Source of the DNA: Acidobacteriaceae bacterium
Lineage (GTDB): Bacteria > Acidobacteriota > Terriglobia > Bryobacterales > Bryobacteraceae
DNA length: 64,000 nt
Direction of reading: 5' to 3'
NCBI GenBank assembly: GCA_019240475.1
Contig: JAFAYI010000018.1
Location: 62,001 to 126,000 of the forward strand
In this document: in pieces, positions 41,928 through 51,259 of the stretch
Numbering within the stretch: the stretch's first letter is position 1
Layout: each line of letters opens with the position of its first letter
Notes under the pieces: generated by a model
The model's input: only the letters and a program-made list of their open reading frames with translations
Told to the model about the DNA's origin: nothing
The model's database searches: none
Position numbers and translations under genes: made by a program

Positions 41928-44684
41928 TCAACGCTCCAAAATCTCTCTATAAGCGTTGAGCGCCACTTTCTTCGGCTGGGAGGGAAGAGTCACATCGATC
42001 GTCTTGCTGCTGTTGCCCGCAACCGCTACTTGTCCGATGCGAACCATGTTCTTCCCGAAATCGGCGAATACCGGTACCAGCATCGCGAAGTCGCTATCCA
42101 CCTGGCTCTGCGTCACCGTCATGTGCAGCTTCGTCTGCCCGCCGCCCGCGTTCGAAAGCTGATAGGAGAAATCGTAATGCGGCGCCTCGGTCCCATACAC
42201 CCACTCGTCGAAGAACCAATCCAGGCGATGATCGCCTCTCAGGTCCATGTACTTGGTCATGTGCTTCTCGGCGATCGCCTTAAACGATTCCGTCGAAGCC
42301 GGCGCGTCTCGGTGACTCTCTACAAAATCGTGCATCATCTCGATGAACCCCTTGTCGTGATCCTGGTTCGTATACATGATGGACCGCAACATCGCGAGTA
42401 CATAGGCGCCCTTCGGGTACGTCACCTCCTGATAGGCATTCTCGGTGCGCGGCGATATCAGCCGTAGCCCCAGCCACAACGGCCCTGCATCGTTCGGCGC
42501 CGTCCCGTAATTGTTCTTCTCCAGGATGCGCGCCCGCAGCCGGTCCCAAAACTGTATGTAGTCCTTCCGCCAGCCGTCGCCCGTCGCCTGTTGCAGGAAC
42601 AGCGCCGCCGAAAACTCGGCGAAGCCTTCCGAAAGCCACTGGTCGTGATACGAAGCCCACCCAACCGCATGCCCCCACCATTGATGCGCCACCTCGTGCG
42701 GCGTCACTTCTTGTACAAACTCCGTGAATCCGTTATCGATGTGCCCAAAGAGCATCCATCTCTGCGTCGAATCGATATACGCGGAGATCGGAAGATACAC
42801 CAAATTCGGCCACGACTGCCCGAATGCGAAGTTCGGCTGCTCGGTAATGGCGATATGGTCGAATTCGCTCCGCCCGAAGAAGTGAGTGCAGACTTGCAAC
42901 TGCGCCCGCGTCTGCTCGAGCGCGTACTTCGTCATGGCCTTCGGCGCCATCGCCGCGAGCGCGGACTGCCCCCTTAGCATGTCCGGCAGCTCCGTCAGAT
43001 AAAAGCCCTGGATCTTATAGTTCGTCAGAGGATCGGGTAAGTCCACCTCCTGATACTCGCCGAAATTGAAACCCGCAACCGCGACCGGCTTCGGCGTAAC
43101 CCAATGGCTGCCCGCGATATTGCCGTCCACCCATTCTTTATCGAGCCTTCCCACGCTGATCAGCCTGTCTTTCTTGGGATAGCGAAAGGTCAAGTCATAG
43201 AGGCTATGCTCTCCGAAACCGTTCAGATTCGGGTACCACGCCTCCCGCGCCACGACATAGAAGCTTCCCACTCCCGCGTTCGCAATCACTTTGTCGCCTG
43301 AATACTCAACCGTGATCGTAGAACGCAGGCCCAACTTCGCCGGCGCCGGCAGCACGGCATAGAACGATCCATCCGCCTTGCGGCTCTCCTGCATGAAGTA
43401 GAGATTCTTGCCTTCGGCATCGGCGACGCGCGTCACCCGCAGATTCGGCAACATCTGGAACTTCAGCACCCGTTCCCCATCGATGAGCGGCTCGAAGGTA
43501 ATCGCCGCCGCGCCAATCAAATGATCGTTGTTGCCGACCACCGTATCCAGCTTGTACTGAACGGCCTTCTCGTAGCGGCGCTCTTCGCTCGAACTCGCTG
43601 TGCCGTTCTGATACTCGATCAAGCGATGCGCCAGATACCAGACCCCGTCGTCCATCCCTTCCGGGTTGAAATTGACCAGCGCGACCTCCTCCGGAGAACC
43701 AAGGGCTGGAATCGCTCCGCCTCGCGGCCGCGTATAAAACCGCAGGTCTTTGTGCTTTACCCCATGCACATACGCGCTGAAGAATCCCGGCCGGTTGCTG
43801 TTGTACAAGCACGCCAGAATGTCGGCGTCGACATTGTCCATGGCCTCGCCGGTCAGTATGGCTTCTGAAAAGGCCTCGCCCAGCATGGCCTTTGAGAATC
43901 CCAGCGCATCGCGCCTCTGCCGCACTCTTTCCTTCCACGCCTGAAATACCGTAATCGCCGCCTGTGGAGTCGGCACATTGTCGCGAGTTCCTTGTATCAG
44001 CGCCCGATTCGACCCATCGGTAAAACGAAACACCACGTCGCTGAAGTCTTCCTCCACCTGTTCGGTTCCAATCCGCCGAGCCAAGTCCCTGCGATCGATT
44101 GGCATCGCCGGCTTCAGCGTCAGGTGTCCCTGGCCTACGAAGATCGCGCCCGTCACTATGCCCTCCACCGGCGCGAGAAACGTAATCGTCCCTTGCTTGA
44201 ACGCAAAGCTCGCCACGTCATATCGCAGCGTGAAATCCCTGATCTCCAGCGTCACGCCGGGGGCGATGCTTCTTAGCGTCCGGTATACCGGGTCCGCATT
44301 AGCGAACTGCGCCGCGGCGCCCGCCACCCTCACCTCCTGCCGCTGCGTGGCGATTGAAAGCTTCACCGCCACCTCGGCCGCGCTTTCCCCAACTTTCACC
44401 GGCGTCGAGAGCGGCTCGAATCCCTCATGCGTAACACGCACCGAGTAAGTGCCCGGCTTCACGTCCGGTGACGCGAAATGCCCCTGCGCATCGGAGATTA
44501 CAATCAAGGGCGCCGGCAAACCGCCGCCGCTAATTTCGATCCGCGCACTCGGTATTAGAGCGCCTGAGGCGTCCTCCACCGTTCCGGAGATCGTCGCCGC
44601 GTACACCCCCAAAGGCAGCAGTAACCCGAGTGCGCAGGCGAGTACTGAAGCGCGTCTAAACCAGAGTAGATTGCGCAGACGCAT
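41928..44684 (-). CDS. M1-family zinc metallopeptidase with carboxypeptidase-regulatory domain
   Basis: A 918-residue exported aminopeptidase-type protein. Signal peptide (ACALGLLLPLGVYA), then a CarboxypepD-regulatory Ig domain (ATISGTVEDASGALIPSARI, GTYSVRVTHEGFEPLSTPVK), an N-terminal lobe, and the M1 gluzincin domain with H663-E664-x-x-H667 (HEVAHQWWGH) and the third ligand Glu 686 in SEGFAEF. The exopeptidase GxMEN loop is not obvious, so the exact specificity is open. ATG 44684 is chosen for the signal peptide; a TTG 15 codons earlier has less support. Divergent from the LacI gene. Confidence 0.9.
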   Translation of the reverse strand: MRLRNLLWFRRASVLACALGLLLPLGVYAATISGTVEDASGALIPSARIEISGGGLPAPLIVISDAQGHFASPDVKPGTYSVRVTHEGFEPLSTPVKVGESAAEVAVKLSIATQRQEVRVAGAAAQFANADPVYRTLRSIAPGVTLEIRDFTLRYDVASFAFKQGTITFLAPVEGIVTGAIFVGQGHLTLKPAMPIDRRDLARRIGTEQVEEDFSDVVFRFTDGSNRALIQGTRDNVPTPQAAITVFQAWKERVRQRRDALGFSKAMLGEAFSEAILTGEAMDNVDADILACLYNSNRPGFFSAYVHGVKHKDLRFYTRPRGGAIPALGSPEEVALVNFNPEGMDDGVWYLAHRLIEYQNGTASSSEERRYEKAVQYKLDTVVGNNDHLIGAAAITFEPLIDGERVLKFQMLPNLRVTRVADAEGKNLYFMQESRKADGSFYAVLPAPAKLGLRSTITVEYSGDKVIANAGVGSFYVVAREAWYPNLNGFGEHSLYDLTFRYPKKDRLISVGRLDKEWVDGNIAGSHWVTPKPVAVAGFNFGEYQEVDLPDPLTNYKIQGFYLTELPDMLRGQSALAAMAPKAMTKYALEQTRAQLQVCTHFFGRSEFDHIAITEQPNFAFGQSWPNLVYLPISAYIDSTQRWMLFGHIDNGFTEFVQEVTPHEVAHQWWGHAVGWASYHDQWLSEGFAEFSAALFLQQATGDGWRKDYIQFWDRLRARILEKNNYGTAPNDAGPLWLGLRLISPRTENAYQEVTYPKGAYVLAMLRSIMYTNQDHDKGFIEMMHDFVESHRDAPASTESFKAIAEKHMTKYMDLRGDHRLDWFFDEWVYGTEAPHYDFSYQLSNAGGGQTKLHMTVTQSQVDSDFAMLVPVFADFGKNMVRIGQVAVAGNSSKTIDVTLPSQPKKVALNAYREILER

Positions 44685-44712
44685 AAAGGATCTTACAGTT
44701 AGTGGATTAGAG

Positions 44713-44745
44713 ATTCTGAGTATAGCCAAATTTGTTAGTCAGAAT
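44713..44745. promoter_or_regulatory. Inverted repeat over M1 peptidase/LacI promoter region
   Basis: ATTCTGA (44713-44719) and TCAGAAT (44739-44745) form a perfect 7-bp inverted repeat, 19 nt apart. A minus-strand -10-like TATACT (44724-44719) touches the first arm. It sits in the 76-bp gap between the divergent M1 peptidase and LacI genes and could be an operator. Confidence 0.35.
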
Positions 44746-44760
44746 TCACCCATTTTCAAA

Positions 44761-45777
44761 ATGCCCGTCTCTATTAAGGACATTGCCCGGCTGGCCGGGG
44801 TCTCGCATTCCACTGTTTCGCGTGCTCTGCGCAAGAGTCCTTTGATCCCCGCCACAACGGCGGAGCGCATTCAACGCATTGCCGATCAAGCCGGCTACGC
44901 CGCAAGCGCCGTCGCTCGCAGCCTCGTTACCCGCCGCACCCACACCATCGGCGTCGTCGTCACCAGCATCGCCGATCCCTTCAACGGCGAGGTATTCTTC
45001 GGTATCGAGGAACTCGCCAACCGCCACGGCTACTCCGTCGTGCTGGCCAATTCACACGGCAATGCCGAACGCGAAATCGCCGTCGTTCAGGCTCTCCGGG
45101 AGCATCGTTTCGATGGAGTGCTCGTCGCCTCGTCCCGCGTCGGCGCCCTCTACATCGAAAAGCTTTCGGAGCTGCAGATCCCGATCGTGCTCATCAACAA
45201 CCACCACACCAGCGAGTTCGCCCATTCCGTCACGATCGACAACGTAGATGGCGCCTGGCGCGCCGTCCGTCACTTGATTCAACTGGGTCACAGAGAAATA
45301 GCCTACATCGGCGACCGTTTCGGCTTGGGTTCGAATGCCGATCGCGAGGCCGGCTACCGGAAAGCCTTGCGGTCCTCGCGAATCAAACACACTCTGATCG
45401 TTCCGGGCGATGGCAAGCCGGAAGGCGGGGTCGCGGCCCTCCGCAAGCTCCTAGCCCTGCGCTCCAGGCCAACCGCGGTTTTTTGCTACAACGATATGAC
45501 CGCGCTCGGAGTCTTGCGCGAGGCGGCGGCGCAAGGAGTCCAATCGCCGCGCCAGCTATCGGTTGTCGGATTTGACGATCTCTTCTTCGCCCCGCTGCTC
45601 AACCCGCCGTTAACCACCGTTCATCAACCCAGGCAGGAGATTGGCCGCACTGCGATGAAGCTTCTCCTCGCGCTCCTCGAAGGCAGGCCCGCCGAAAAGA
45701 CCATTCGGATCAAGGGCGAACTTATCGTGCGCGGCTCTACCGCGCCTCCGGCCGCCCTCACCAATCGATCTGAGTAG
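44761..45777 (+). CDS. LacI-family transcriptional regulator
   Basis: A 338-residue repressor. The N-terminal HTH is [20 protein letters not shown], followed by the hinge helix ([20 protein letters not shown]) and a periplasmic-binding-protein-like effector domain ([75 protein letters not shown]). The frame is open far upstream, but ATG 44761 places the HTH at residue 4 as usual. Its 3' end overlaps the convergent inositol oxygenase by 20 bp. A sugar or inositol effector is plausible. Confidence 0.95.
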   Translation: MPVSIKDIARLAGVSHSTVSRALRKSPLIPATTAERIQRIADQAGYAASAVARSLVTRRTHTIGVVVTSIADPFNGEVFFGIEELANRHGYSVVLANSHGNAEREIAVVQALREHRFDGVLVASSRVGALYIEKLSELQIPIVLINNHHTSEFAHSVTIDNVDGAWRAVRHLIQLGHREIAYIGDRFGLGSNADREAGYRKALRSSRIKHTLIVPGDGKPEGGVAALRKLLALRSRPTAVFCYNDMTALGVLREAAAQGVQSPRQLSVVGFDDLFFAPLLNPPLTTVHQPRQEIGRTAMKLLLALLEGRPAEKTIRIKGELIVRGSTAPPAALTNRSE

Positions 45778-46627
45778 GAAAGAACTCCGCCACCAGCTCC
45801 TCGTAATACGGCCTGATTTCGGCCAAGTTCGGGCGTTCTCGGCCCTTTGAATACAGGTCGTAAGGATTGAACTTCCGGACCCACTCGAACATCTGCTCGT
45901 CGTGCGGATTCATCAGATGCCTGTATGCGCCGTGCCGATGCGCGGCGTAAAAAGAGTGATACCGCAACATGTACTGCGCGGGTTCCGGCAGATACTTTCG
46001 CGTCACCGTGTAGATGTATTCGTCGTGCCCCCAGGAGAGATGCACACGATCCAGTCCGCAATTCGGCGAGTAGATCCCATACGCGGTCCGATACTCGGGT
46101 ACGCGGCTGTCGGGATTGGCCGCAAAGAACTCTGGAAACACAACCTGGTCCGAATGTGCGCAGCCCACTGGAAATGTATCGCCCACCACGGCCCACTGCG
46201 GCTCGCCGTACAGGCACAACACCTTGCCCAGATCGTGCAAGAGTCCCGCGAGGACGAACCAACGCGGGCGCCCGTCCTTTCGGATCGCCTCCGATGTCTG
46301 CAGAAGGTGCTCCACCTGGCTCAAATCCGTATCCGGGTCGCTCTCATCCACCAGTGTGTTCAGATACTCCGCCATCTCCCAGATGCCCTTACGCCCACGC
46401 GTCAGGCCGCAATACTGCTTTTTCTTGGAGAGAACGAATTCTAGTGTCTGGCGCGCATGATTCTGACGGTAAAACTCGGTCACGCCCGGGTTCGCATCTT
46501 CTTTATAGTTGCGAAATTCTTCCTCGGACCTGCCCTCCCGGTAACGGCTCGCCACAAAATCATCCCACTGATCCAATTCCTTGAGCGGCGCCGCGTCCAG
46601 TCGAGCCTGCATGCCAAAGCCCTCCAT
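45758..46627 (-). CDS. Myo-inositol oxygenase
   Basis: A 289-residue di-iron enzyme converting myo-inositol to glucuronate with O2. All six metal ligands known from the mouse enzyme have counterparts: His in [11 protein letters not shown], His-Asp in [12 protein letters not shown], His in [12 protein letters not shown], His in [13 protein letters not shown] and Asp in [10 protein letters not shown]; the family motif [11 protein letters not shown] is also present. ATG 46627 is taken as start; GTG 46642 would place the start within a palindrome and ATG 46612 would shorten it. Bacterial homologues are sparse and presumably acquired. It is convergent with the LacI gene. Confidence 0.94.
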   Translation of the reverse strand: MEGFGMQARLDAAPLKELDQWDDFVASRYREGRSEEEFRNYKEDANPGVTEFYRQNHARQTLEFVLSKKKQYCGLTRGRKGIWEMAEYLNTLVDESDPDTDLSQVEHLLQTSEAIRKDGRPRWFVLAGLLHDLGKVLCLYGEPQWAVVGDTFPVGCAHSDQVVFPEFFAANPDSRVPEYRTAYGIYSPNCGLDRVHLSWGHDEYIYTVTRKYLPEPAQYMLRYHSFYAAHRHGAYRHLMNPHDEQMFEWVRKFNPYDLYSKGRERPNLAEIRPYYEELVAEFFPTQIDW

Positions 46628-46631
46628 CTTC

Positions 46632-46661
46632 AGTATGCACACGTGTGCAGCGCCCGGTCAA
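46632..46661 (-). promoter_or_regulatory. Inositol oxygenase promoter with embedded palindromic operator
   Basis: On the minus strand TTGACC (46661-46656), an 18-nt spacer and CATACT (46637-46632) make a sigma70-like promoter ending 4 nt before the ATG. Between them lies TGCACACGTGTGCA (46649-46636), a perfect 14-bp palindrome centred on CG, the form of LacI-family operators. The neighbouring LacI gene is the obvious candidate regulator. Confidence 0.6.
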
Positions 46662-46694
46662 GGTCGCTCCCGCCCCGGCCACTACAATGGCCTC

Positions 46695-46991
46695 ATGGCG
46701 AGGCAAACCCTGTCCCCTGAAGAACTCCGATCCGCCCTCCACCAGCTCCCCGGCTGGTCCATCCAAGCCGGCAAACTGCATCGCGAGTTCCAATTCCCCG
46801 ATTTCCCCTGCGCCTTCGGCTTCATGGCGACCGCTGCCCCGCACATCGAAAAGAAGAACCATCACCCCGAATGGCTCAATGTTTATAACCGTGTTGTCGT
46901 GGATCTCACCACCCACGATGCCGGCGGCGTCACCGCCAACGACATCGACTTGGCGCGCCTGCTCGACGCCATCGCAGCTAAGTTGGCCTGA
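46695..46991 (+). CDS. 4a-hydroxytetrahydrobiopterin (pterin-4a-carbinolamine) dehydratase
   Basis: A 98-residue PCD/DCoH-fold enzyme that dehydrates 4a-hydroxy-tetrahydropterin for pterin recycling. The active-site signature is complete: PHIEKKNHHPEWLNVYNRVV followed by VDLTTHDAGGVTANDIDLA. ATG 46695 gives the normal family length. No pterin-dependent hydroxylase is adjacent; the next gene follows after 6 nt. Confidence 0.93.
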   Translation: MARQTLSPEELRSALHQLPGWSIQAGKLHREFQFPDFPCAFGFMATAAPHIEKKNHHPEWLNVYNRVVVDLTTHDAGGVTANDIDLARLLDAIAAKLA

Positions 46992-46997
46992 CCCCGC

Positions 46998-49346
46998 ATG
47001 AGACTCGCGGGCATTCTCCTCCTGGCCGGCGGCCTCGCCGCGGCGTATGCAAAAGGCGCCCAGACCCCGGCGGCCGAAAATTCCTTTCCCCAGGTCGATT
47101 CCATCCTCGAAGACGCCGTGCGTACCGGCTACATCCCCGGCGCCGTCGTCGCCATCGGGCACAATGGCCAACTCGTCTATCGCAAAGCCTACGGCTACCG
47201 CGTCCTCATTCCCCAGCGCGAGCCCATGACCGAAGACACCATCTTCGACGCCGCCTCGCTCACCAAAGTCATCGCCACCACGCCCTCCGTCATGCGTCTC
47301 TTTGAGCAAGGCAAGCTCCGCATCGACGATCCCGTGACCAAGTATCTGCCGGAATTTCAAGGCGGCCACAGCGACATCACCATTCGCCTGCTCATGACGC
47401 ATTTCTCCGGCCTGCCGCCCGACGTCGATCTGGAGCCCCGCTGGACCGGCTACGAAACGGGCATTCAAAAAGCGCTCACCGCGACACCCATCGCTCCGCC
47501 CGGCGGCCGCTTCATCTATAGCGACATCAATTTCCTGTTGATGGGCGAGATCGTCCGCCGTCTCTCGGGCGAAACCCTCGCGCAATTTGCCCGCGAACAG
47601 ATCTTTGAGCCGCTCGGAATGAAAGAGACCGGCTACCTGCCCGCGCCCGCTCTTCGCAGCCGTATCGCCGCCACCGAAATCGATCCCGACACGGGCCAGC
47701 CTCTGCGCGGCGTAGTCCACGATCCCACCGCCCGCTACATGGGCGGCATCGCCGGCCACGCGGGCGTCTTCACCACCGCCGCCGACCTCGCGCTCTACGC
47801 CGAAATGCTGCTCGGCAACGGCCGCCTCGGCGCCGTCCAACTCTTCGATCCGCTCACCGTCCGAAAATTCACCACCCCCGGCAGCCCTGCCGACCAGCCC
47901 ATCCTTCGCGGCCTCGGCTGGGATATCGATTCGCCCTACTCCAGCAATCGCGGCGAGCTCTACCCCATCGGCTCCTTCGGCCACACCGGCTTCACCGGCA
48001 CTTCCATGTGGATCGATCCCGTCACGAATTCATTCGTCATCGTGTTGACCAACGTGGTCCATCCCAAGCGCGGCAAGTCGCTCAGCTCTCTGCGCTCCCG
48101 CATCGCAACCGCCGTCGCTGCCCGCTTTGGAGAATTCGTGCCCGATACGGTCGCTCTCACCGGCTACAACGAAACCATCGCCGGCGCTGGAGTGCATCGC
48201 GTCGTCAATCGCCAGGTGAAGACCATGACCGGCCTCGACGTTCTCGAACAGGACGGCTTCGCCGAGCTCAAGGGCAAGCGCATCGGTCTCATCACCAATC
48301 ACACCGGGCTCGATCGCAACGGCCGCCGCAATATCGATGTCATGTTGCAGGCCCATGTAAATCTGGTAAAGCTCTTCTCACCCGAGCACGGGCTCACCGG
48401 CAACAAAGATACCGACGTCGCCTATTCCACCGACCCCGCAACCGGCTTGCCCGTCGTCAGCCTGTCCGAGCCCAGCCGTCGCCGCCTCACCGCGGCCCAG
48501 ATGGAAGGGCTTGACGCCGTCGTCTACGATATTCAAGATGTCGGCGCGCGCTTCTATACTTACTCCTGCACTCTGCTCTACGCCTTGGAAGAGGCCGCCA
48601 AAGCCCACAAGCCCTTCTATGTTCTGGACCGCCCCAACCCCATCACCGGCACTCATGTCGAGGGTCCGGAGATGGAGTCCGACCTTCACTCCTTGGTCGG
48701 CTGCTACGACATGCCGCTGCGCCACGGCATGACCGATGGGGAGCTAGCCACCATGGCCAACGCCGAACAGCATTGGAACGCCCCGCTCCACGTGGTGAAG
48801 CTCAAGAACTGGGAGCGCGGCGATTGGTTCGACGCAACCACCCTCGCCTGGATCGATCCTTCGCCCAATATGCGAAGCCTGAACGCCGCTTTGCTCTATC
48901 CCGGTCTCGCCATGCTCGAGTTCGATCCTAATTATTCGGTAGGCCGCGGAACCGATTCCCCGTTCGAGCAGATTGGCGCCGATTGGATTCGCGGTCAGGA
49001 TCTGGCTATGTATTTAAACGGCCAGTTTATTCCCGGCGTTCGCGTCTACGCCACTCGATTTCAGCCCACCTCTTCCAATTTCGCCGGAAAACAAATAGAA
49101 GGTGTCCGCTTTGTCGTCACAGACCGCGAAGCTTTCGACAGCACGCGCCTCGGAATCGAATTAGCCGTCGCCCTCGAAAAGCTCTTTCCGGGCAAAATCG
49201 ATCTCGCAAAATGCCGCTTCCTAATAGGCAATCGAGAGGTGGTGCAAGATCTCGCGCTCGGCATGGGCGCGAGCGCCATCTGGGCCAAGGTGCGCTCGCA
49301 GGCCTCCGAATTCGAGCAACGCAGAAAAGCCTACCTGCTCTATTAG
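46998..49346 (+). CDS. Beta-lactamase-family serine hydrolase fused to NamZ/DUF1343 muramidase
   Basis: A 782-residue exported fusion. Signal peptide to about residue 22. Residues 30-390 are a class C beta-lactamase/esterase-like serine hydrolase with S87-L-T-K90 (DAASLTKVIAT), Y174-S-D (FIYSDINFLLMGEI) and the HTG triad (GSFGHTGFTGTSMWID). Residues about 410-782 are a DUF1343/NamZ domain: GKRIGLITNHTGLDRNGR, VKLFSPEHGLTGNKD, VVYDIQDVGARFYTYSCTLL, PFYVLDRPNPI and DPSPNMRSLNAALLYPGLAM. NamZ enzymes release N-acetylmuramic acid from peptidoglycan fragments, so the fusion suggests cell-wall turnover or MurNAc scavenging in the periplasm. Confidence 0.92.
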   Translation: MRLAGILLLAGGLAAAYAKGAQTPAAENSFPQVDSILEDAVRTGYIPGAVVAIGHNGQLVYRKAYGYRVLIPQREPMTEDTIFDAASLTKVIATTPSVMRLFEQGKLRIDDPVTKYLPEFQGGHSDITIRLLMTHFSGLPPDVDLEPRWTGYETGIQKALTATPIAPPGGRFIYSDINFLLMGEIVRRLSGETLAQFAREQIFEPLGMKETGYLPAPALRSRIAATEIDPDTGQPLRGVVHDPTARYMGGIAGHAGVFTTAADLALYAEMLLGNGRLGAVQLFDPLTVRKFTTPGSPADQPILRGLGWDIDSPYSSNRGELYPIGSFGHTGFTGTSMWIDPVTNSFVIVLTNVVHPKRGKSLSSLRSRIATAVAARFGEFVPDTVALTGYNETIAGAGVHRVVNRQVKTMTGLDVLEQDGFAELKGKRIGLITNHTGLDRNGRRNIDVMLQAHVNLVKLFSPEHGLTGNKDTDVAYSTDPATGLPVVSLSEPSRRRLTAAQMEGLDAVVYDIQDVGARFYTYSCTLLYALEEAAKAHKPFYVLDRPNPITGTHVEGPEMESDLHSLVGCYDMPLRHGMTDGELATMANAEQHWNAPLHVVKLKNWERGDWFDATTLAWIDPSPNMRSLNAALLYPGLAMLEFDPNYSVGRGTDSPFEQIGADWIRGQDLAMYLNGQFIPGVRVYATRFQPTSSNFAGKQIEGVRFVVTDREAFDSTRLGIELAVALEKLFPGKIDLAKCRFLIGNREVVQDLALGMGASAIWAKVRSQASEFEQRRKAYLLY

Positions 49347-49379
49347 CGCGTCCGTGGCGCGCTGCCTCCCCACAAACCC

Positions 49380-49421
49380 GCCCTGACTCCTCAAGCTTCC
49401 GCCCTGACTACTCAAGCTTCC
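49380..49421. repeat. Two tandem 21-bp repeats at the 3' end of the AT-hook gene
   Basis: GCCCTGACTCCTCAAGCTTCC (49380-49400) is followed directly by a copy with one change (49401-49421, A for C at position 10). The second copy carries the stop codon of the AT-hook-like gene. Confidence 0.9.
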
Positions 49422-49711
49422 AAAGACTGGCTATGTTTGGACTTGCTCCCGGGAGGACGCCCCCGCCGCCGCGGCTCGGAGGGCAACTGTACCACCGCAT
49501 TTTGCCCCTCTTCGCCCGAAGCTGCCGCTGTGGCTTCCTTCAGCCATGCGGGCGGCCGGCCTCTGCGGCGTCCCCGCCCACGCGCCAATCTCTCAAGCGT
49601 AAGAATCGCTTCTTCTATTTGCTCGCGTTCCAGACGCAACTCGACCAGCATTTTATCGACGTCCAAGACCTTGACCTCTCTTCCGCAGTTTAGTCCGCTA
49701 CGTGTTGGCAT
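49412..49711 (-). CDS. Small basic protein with two AT-hook-like motifs
   Basis: A 99-residue protein. A central helix (MLVELRLEREQIEEAILTLE) of coiled-coil type precedes a basic GRGRRRGRPPAWLK and a second motif RRRGRPPGSKSK near the C-terminus. RGRP cores are AT-hook signatures that insert in the minor groove of AT-rich DNA. Helix plus one RRRGRPP motif is a pattern I have seen in acidobacterial hypotheticals; the second motif may be an addition. Start ATG 49711; no ribosome-binding site is clear and Met 21 is an alternative. A nucleoid-associated role is inference. Confidence 0.65.
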   Translation of the reverse strand: MPTRSGLNCGREVKVLDVDKMLVELRLEREQIEEAILTLERLARGRGRRRGRPPAWLKEATAAASGEEGQNAVVQLPSEPRRRGRPPGSKSKHSQSLEA

Positions 49712-49861
49712 GGTTTCAATCGCGGATTAAAGTCGAAGTTTAATTCGCCGTTCACGAAGAATTCAATATAAGCCAACTTGTTTAGGTAGGAATGGTACTG
49801 GAAGTACCTGCTGCATTTACGCGCTGGACTGTGGAAATATCGGGGCTTTTTCTAATCGGAA

Positions 49862-51244
49862 CTAGGAGTTCTTCCGATCCCAGTAATAATAGAAGGGAAC
49901 TCCTAACGCCATGAGGGCCAAGCCCATCAATGATTCGCGCGGACGCGTCTGCGCCGTGCTCACCAATAGCAGGGCTGCAACTGCCACGAAAAGTACTGGA
50001 ACTAACGGATATCCGATCACACGGTACGGCCTCGCCACGTCTGGCCTCTTTTTACGCAGAACAAACACCGATGCAGCCGTCATTAGGTACAAAATCCAGC
50101 TCCCGAATATCACGAAATTATAAAGATCGTCGAACCACCCGCTCAAAACCACTACGCAGGACCACAGGCAGAGCAGAATCATGGAGTTGCCGGGCGTGTG
50201 AAATTTAGGATGCACTCTCGCCGCAAATCGAAAGAATAGGCCATCCCGCGCCATCGCATAAGGCACCCGCGCGCCCGAAAGTATCGATCCATTCAAGGCC
50301 GCAAAAATCGAGATCAGCACCGCCACCGTCACTGCCGCCGCCGCCCAATTTCCATAAATGCTCGACATTGCGTCCGCCGCCACCCGATGACTCGCCGCCA
50401 CCTGCGCCGGCGTCAGAACGTAGAAATAGGACACATTGATTAGCAGGTACGTCCCAATCACCGCGCCCGTGCCCAAAATCAGCGACCGTGGCAGGTTGCG
50501 CTGCGGATTGCGAATCTCCGAAGACACCATGCTCACGTTGTTCCAGCCGTCGTAGGCCCATAGCGCGCTGACCATCGCCGCGAAAAATCCCGCCACGCTT
50601 CCCACGCTCGCCACGCGCGCTCCGAAATGAGAGAAGTCGCCTTTGCCCGAAAAGAGCCCCACCGCGATCACGCCCGCGATCAGCAGCATCTTGATCGCCG
50701 TGACGATCACCTGCGTGTTGCCGCCCGACCGCACCCCGATGTAATTCACGCCCGCAAGAATAAGGATCACCGCAATGGCTGCCAGTTGGCCGTAGTGAAT
50801 CTCCAGCAAGCTCCCGCCCGGCCCGATATGCAGCGGGAAAACCACCACCGGCGTCCCCAGCACCGGATAGAACGCCGTCAAGTACGTATAGAAACCCGCC
50901 GCTAGCGTGGCAATCGATCCGCTCTTGGCTACCCAAAGCTGCGTCCAGCCGTACAGGTAGCCCCAGAACGGTCCATACGCCTGGCTTAGGTAGACGTATT
51001 CGCCTCCAGCCTCCGGAAATGCCGCCGCCAATTCGGCGTACGTAAGCGCGCCAAACAGACTGAGCAAGCCCGCCGCCACCCACACGATAAACAGGTTTCC
51101 GACCGAGCCGACGTACCGGATCATCGTCGAGGGAACCAGGAAAACGCCGCTTCCGATCACCGTCCCAATCACGATCGAAATCGCGCTCCAAAGGCCAAGC
51201 ACGCGCTGCAGACTGGGACCTGAGTACTGCTTTTCGGTGGGCAT
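49862..51244 (-). CDS. APC-family amino acid permease
   Basis: A 460-residue, 12-helix transporter of the amino acid-polyamine-organocation family, LAT/YfnA-like. The first helix has the unwound substrate site GTVIGSGVFLVPSTM, then TYAELAAAFPEAGGEYVYLS, the consensus loop AYDGWNNVSMVSSEIRNPQR and ISIFAALNGSILSGARVPYA. Substrate probably amino acids, possibly exchange. It follows the sodium symporter gene by 15 nt. Confidence 0.93.
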   Translation of the reverse strand: MPTEKQYSGPSLQRVLGLWSAISIVIGTVIGSGVFLVPSTMIRYVGSVGNLFIVWVAAGLLSLFGALTYAELAAAFPEAGGEYVYLSQAYGPFWGYLYGWTQLWVAKSGSIATLAAGFYTYLTAFYPVLGTPVVVFPLHIGPGGSLLEIHYGQLAAIAVILILAGVNYIGVRSGGNTQVIVTAIKMLLIAGVIAVGLFSGKGDFSHFGARVASVGSVAGFFAAMVSALWAYDGWNNVSMVSSEIRNPQRNLPRSLILGTGAVIGTYLLINVSYFYVLTPAQVAASHRVAADAMSSIYGNWAAAAVTVAVLISIFAALNGSILSGARVPYAMARDGLFFRFAARVHPKFHTPGNSMILLCLWSCVVVLSGWFDDLYNFVIFGSWILYLMTAASVFVLRKKRPDVARPYRVIGYPLVPVLFVAVAALLLVSTAQTRPRESLMGLALMALGVPFYYYWDRKNS

Positions 51245-51259
51245 GGAATGCTCTTTCTC

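Noticed and set aside
49863..49905. 9-bp inverted repeat TAGGAGTTC/GAACTCCTA at the 3' end of the APC gene
   Set aside because: A 25-nt loop and no U-tract on either side make it a poor terminator; left unassigned.
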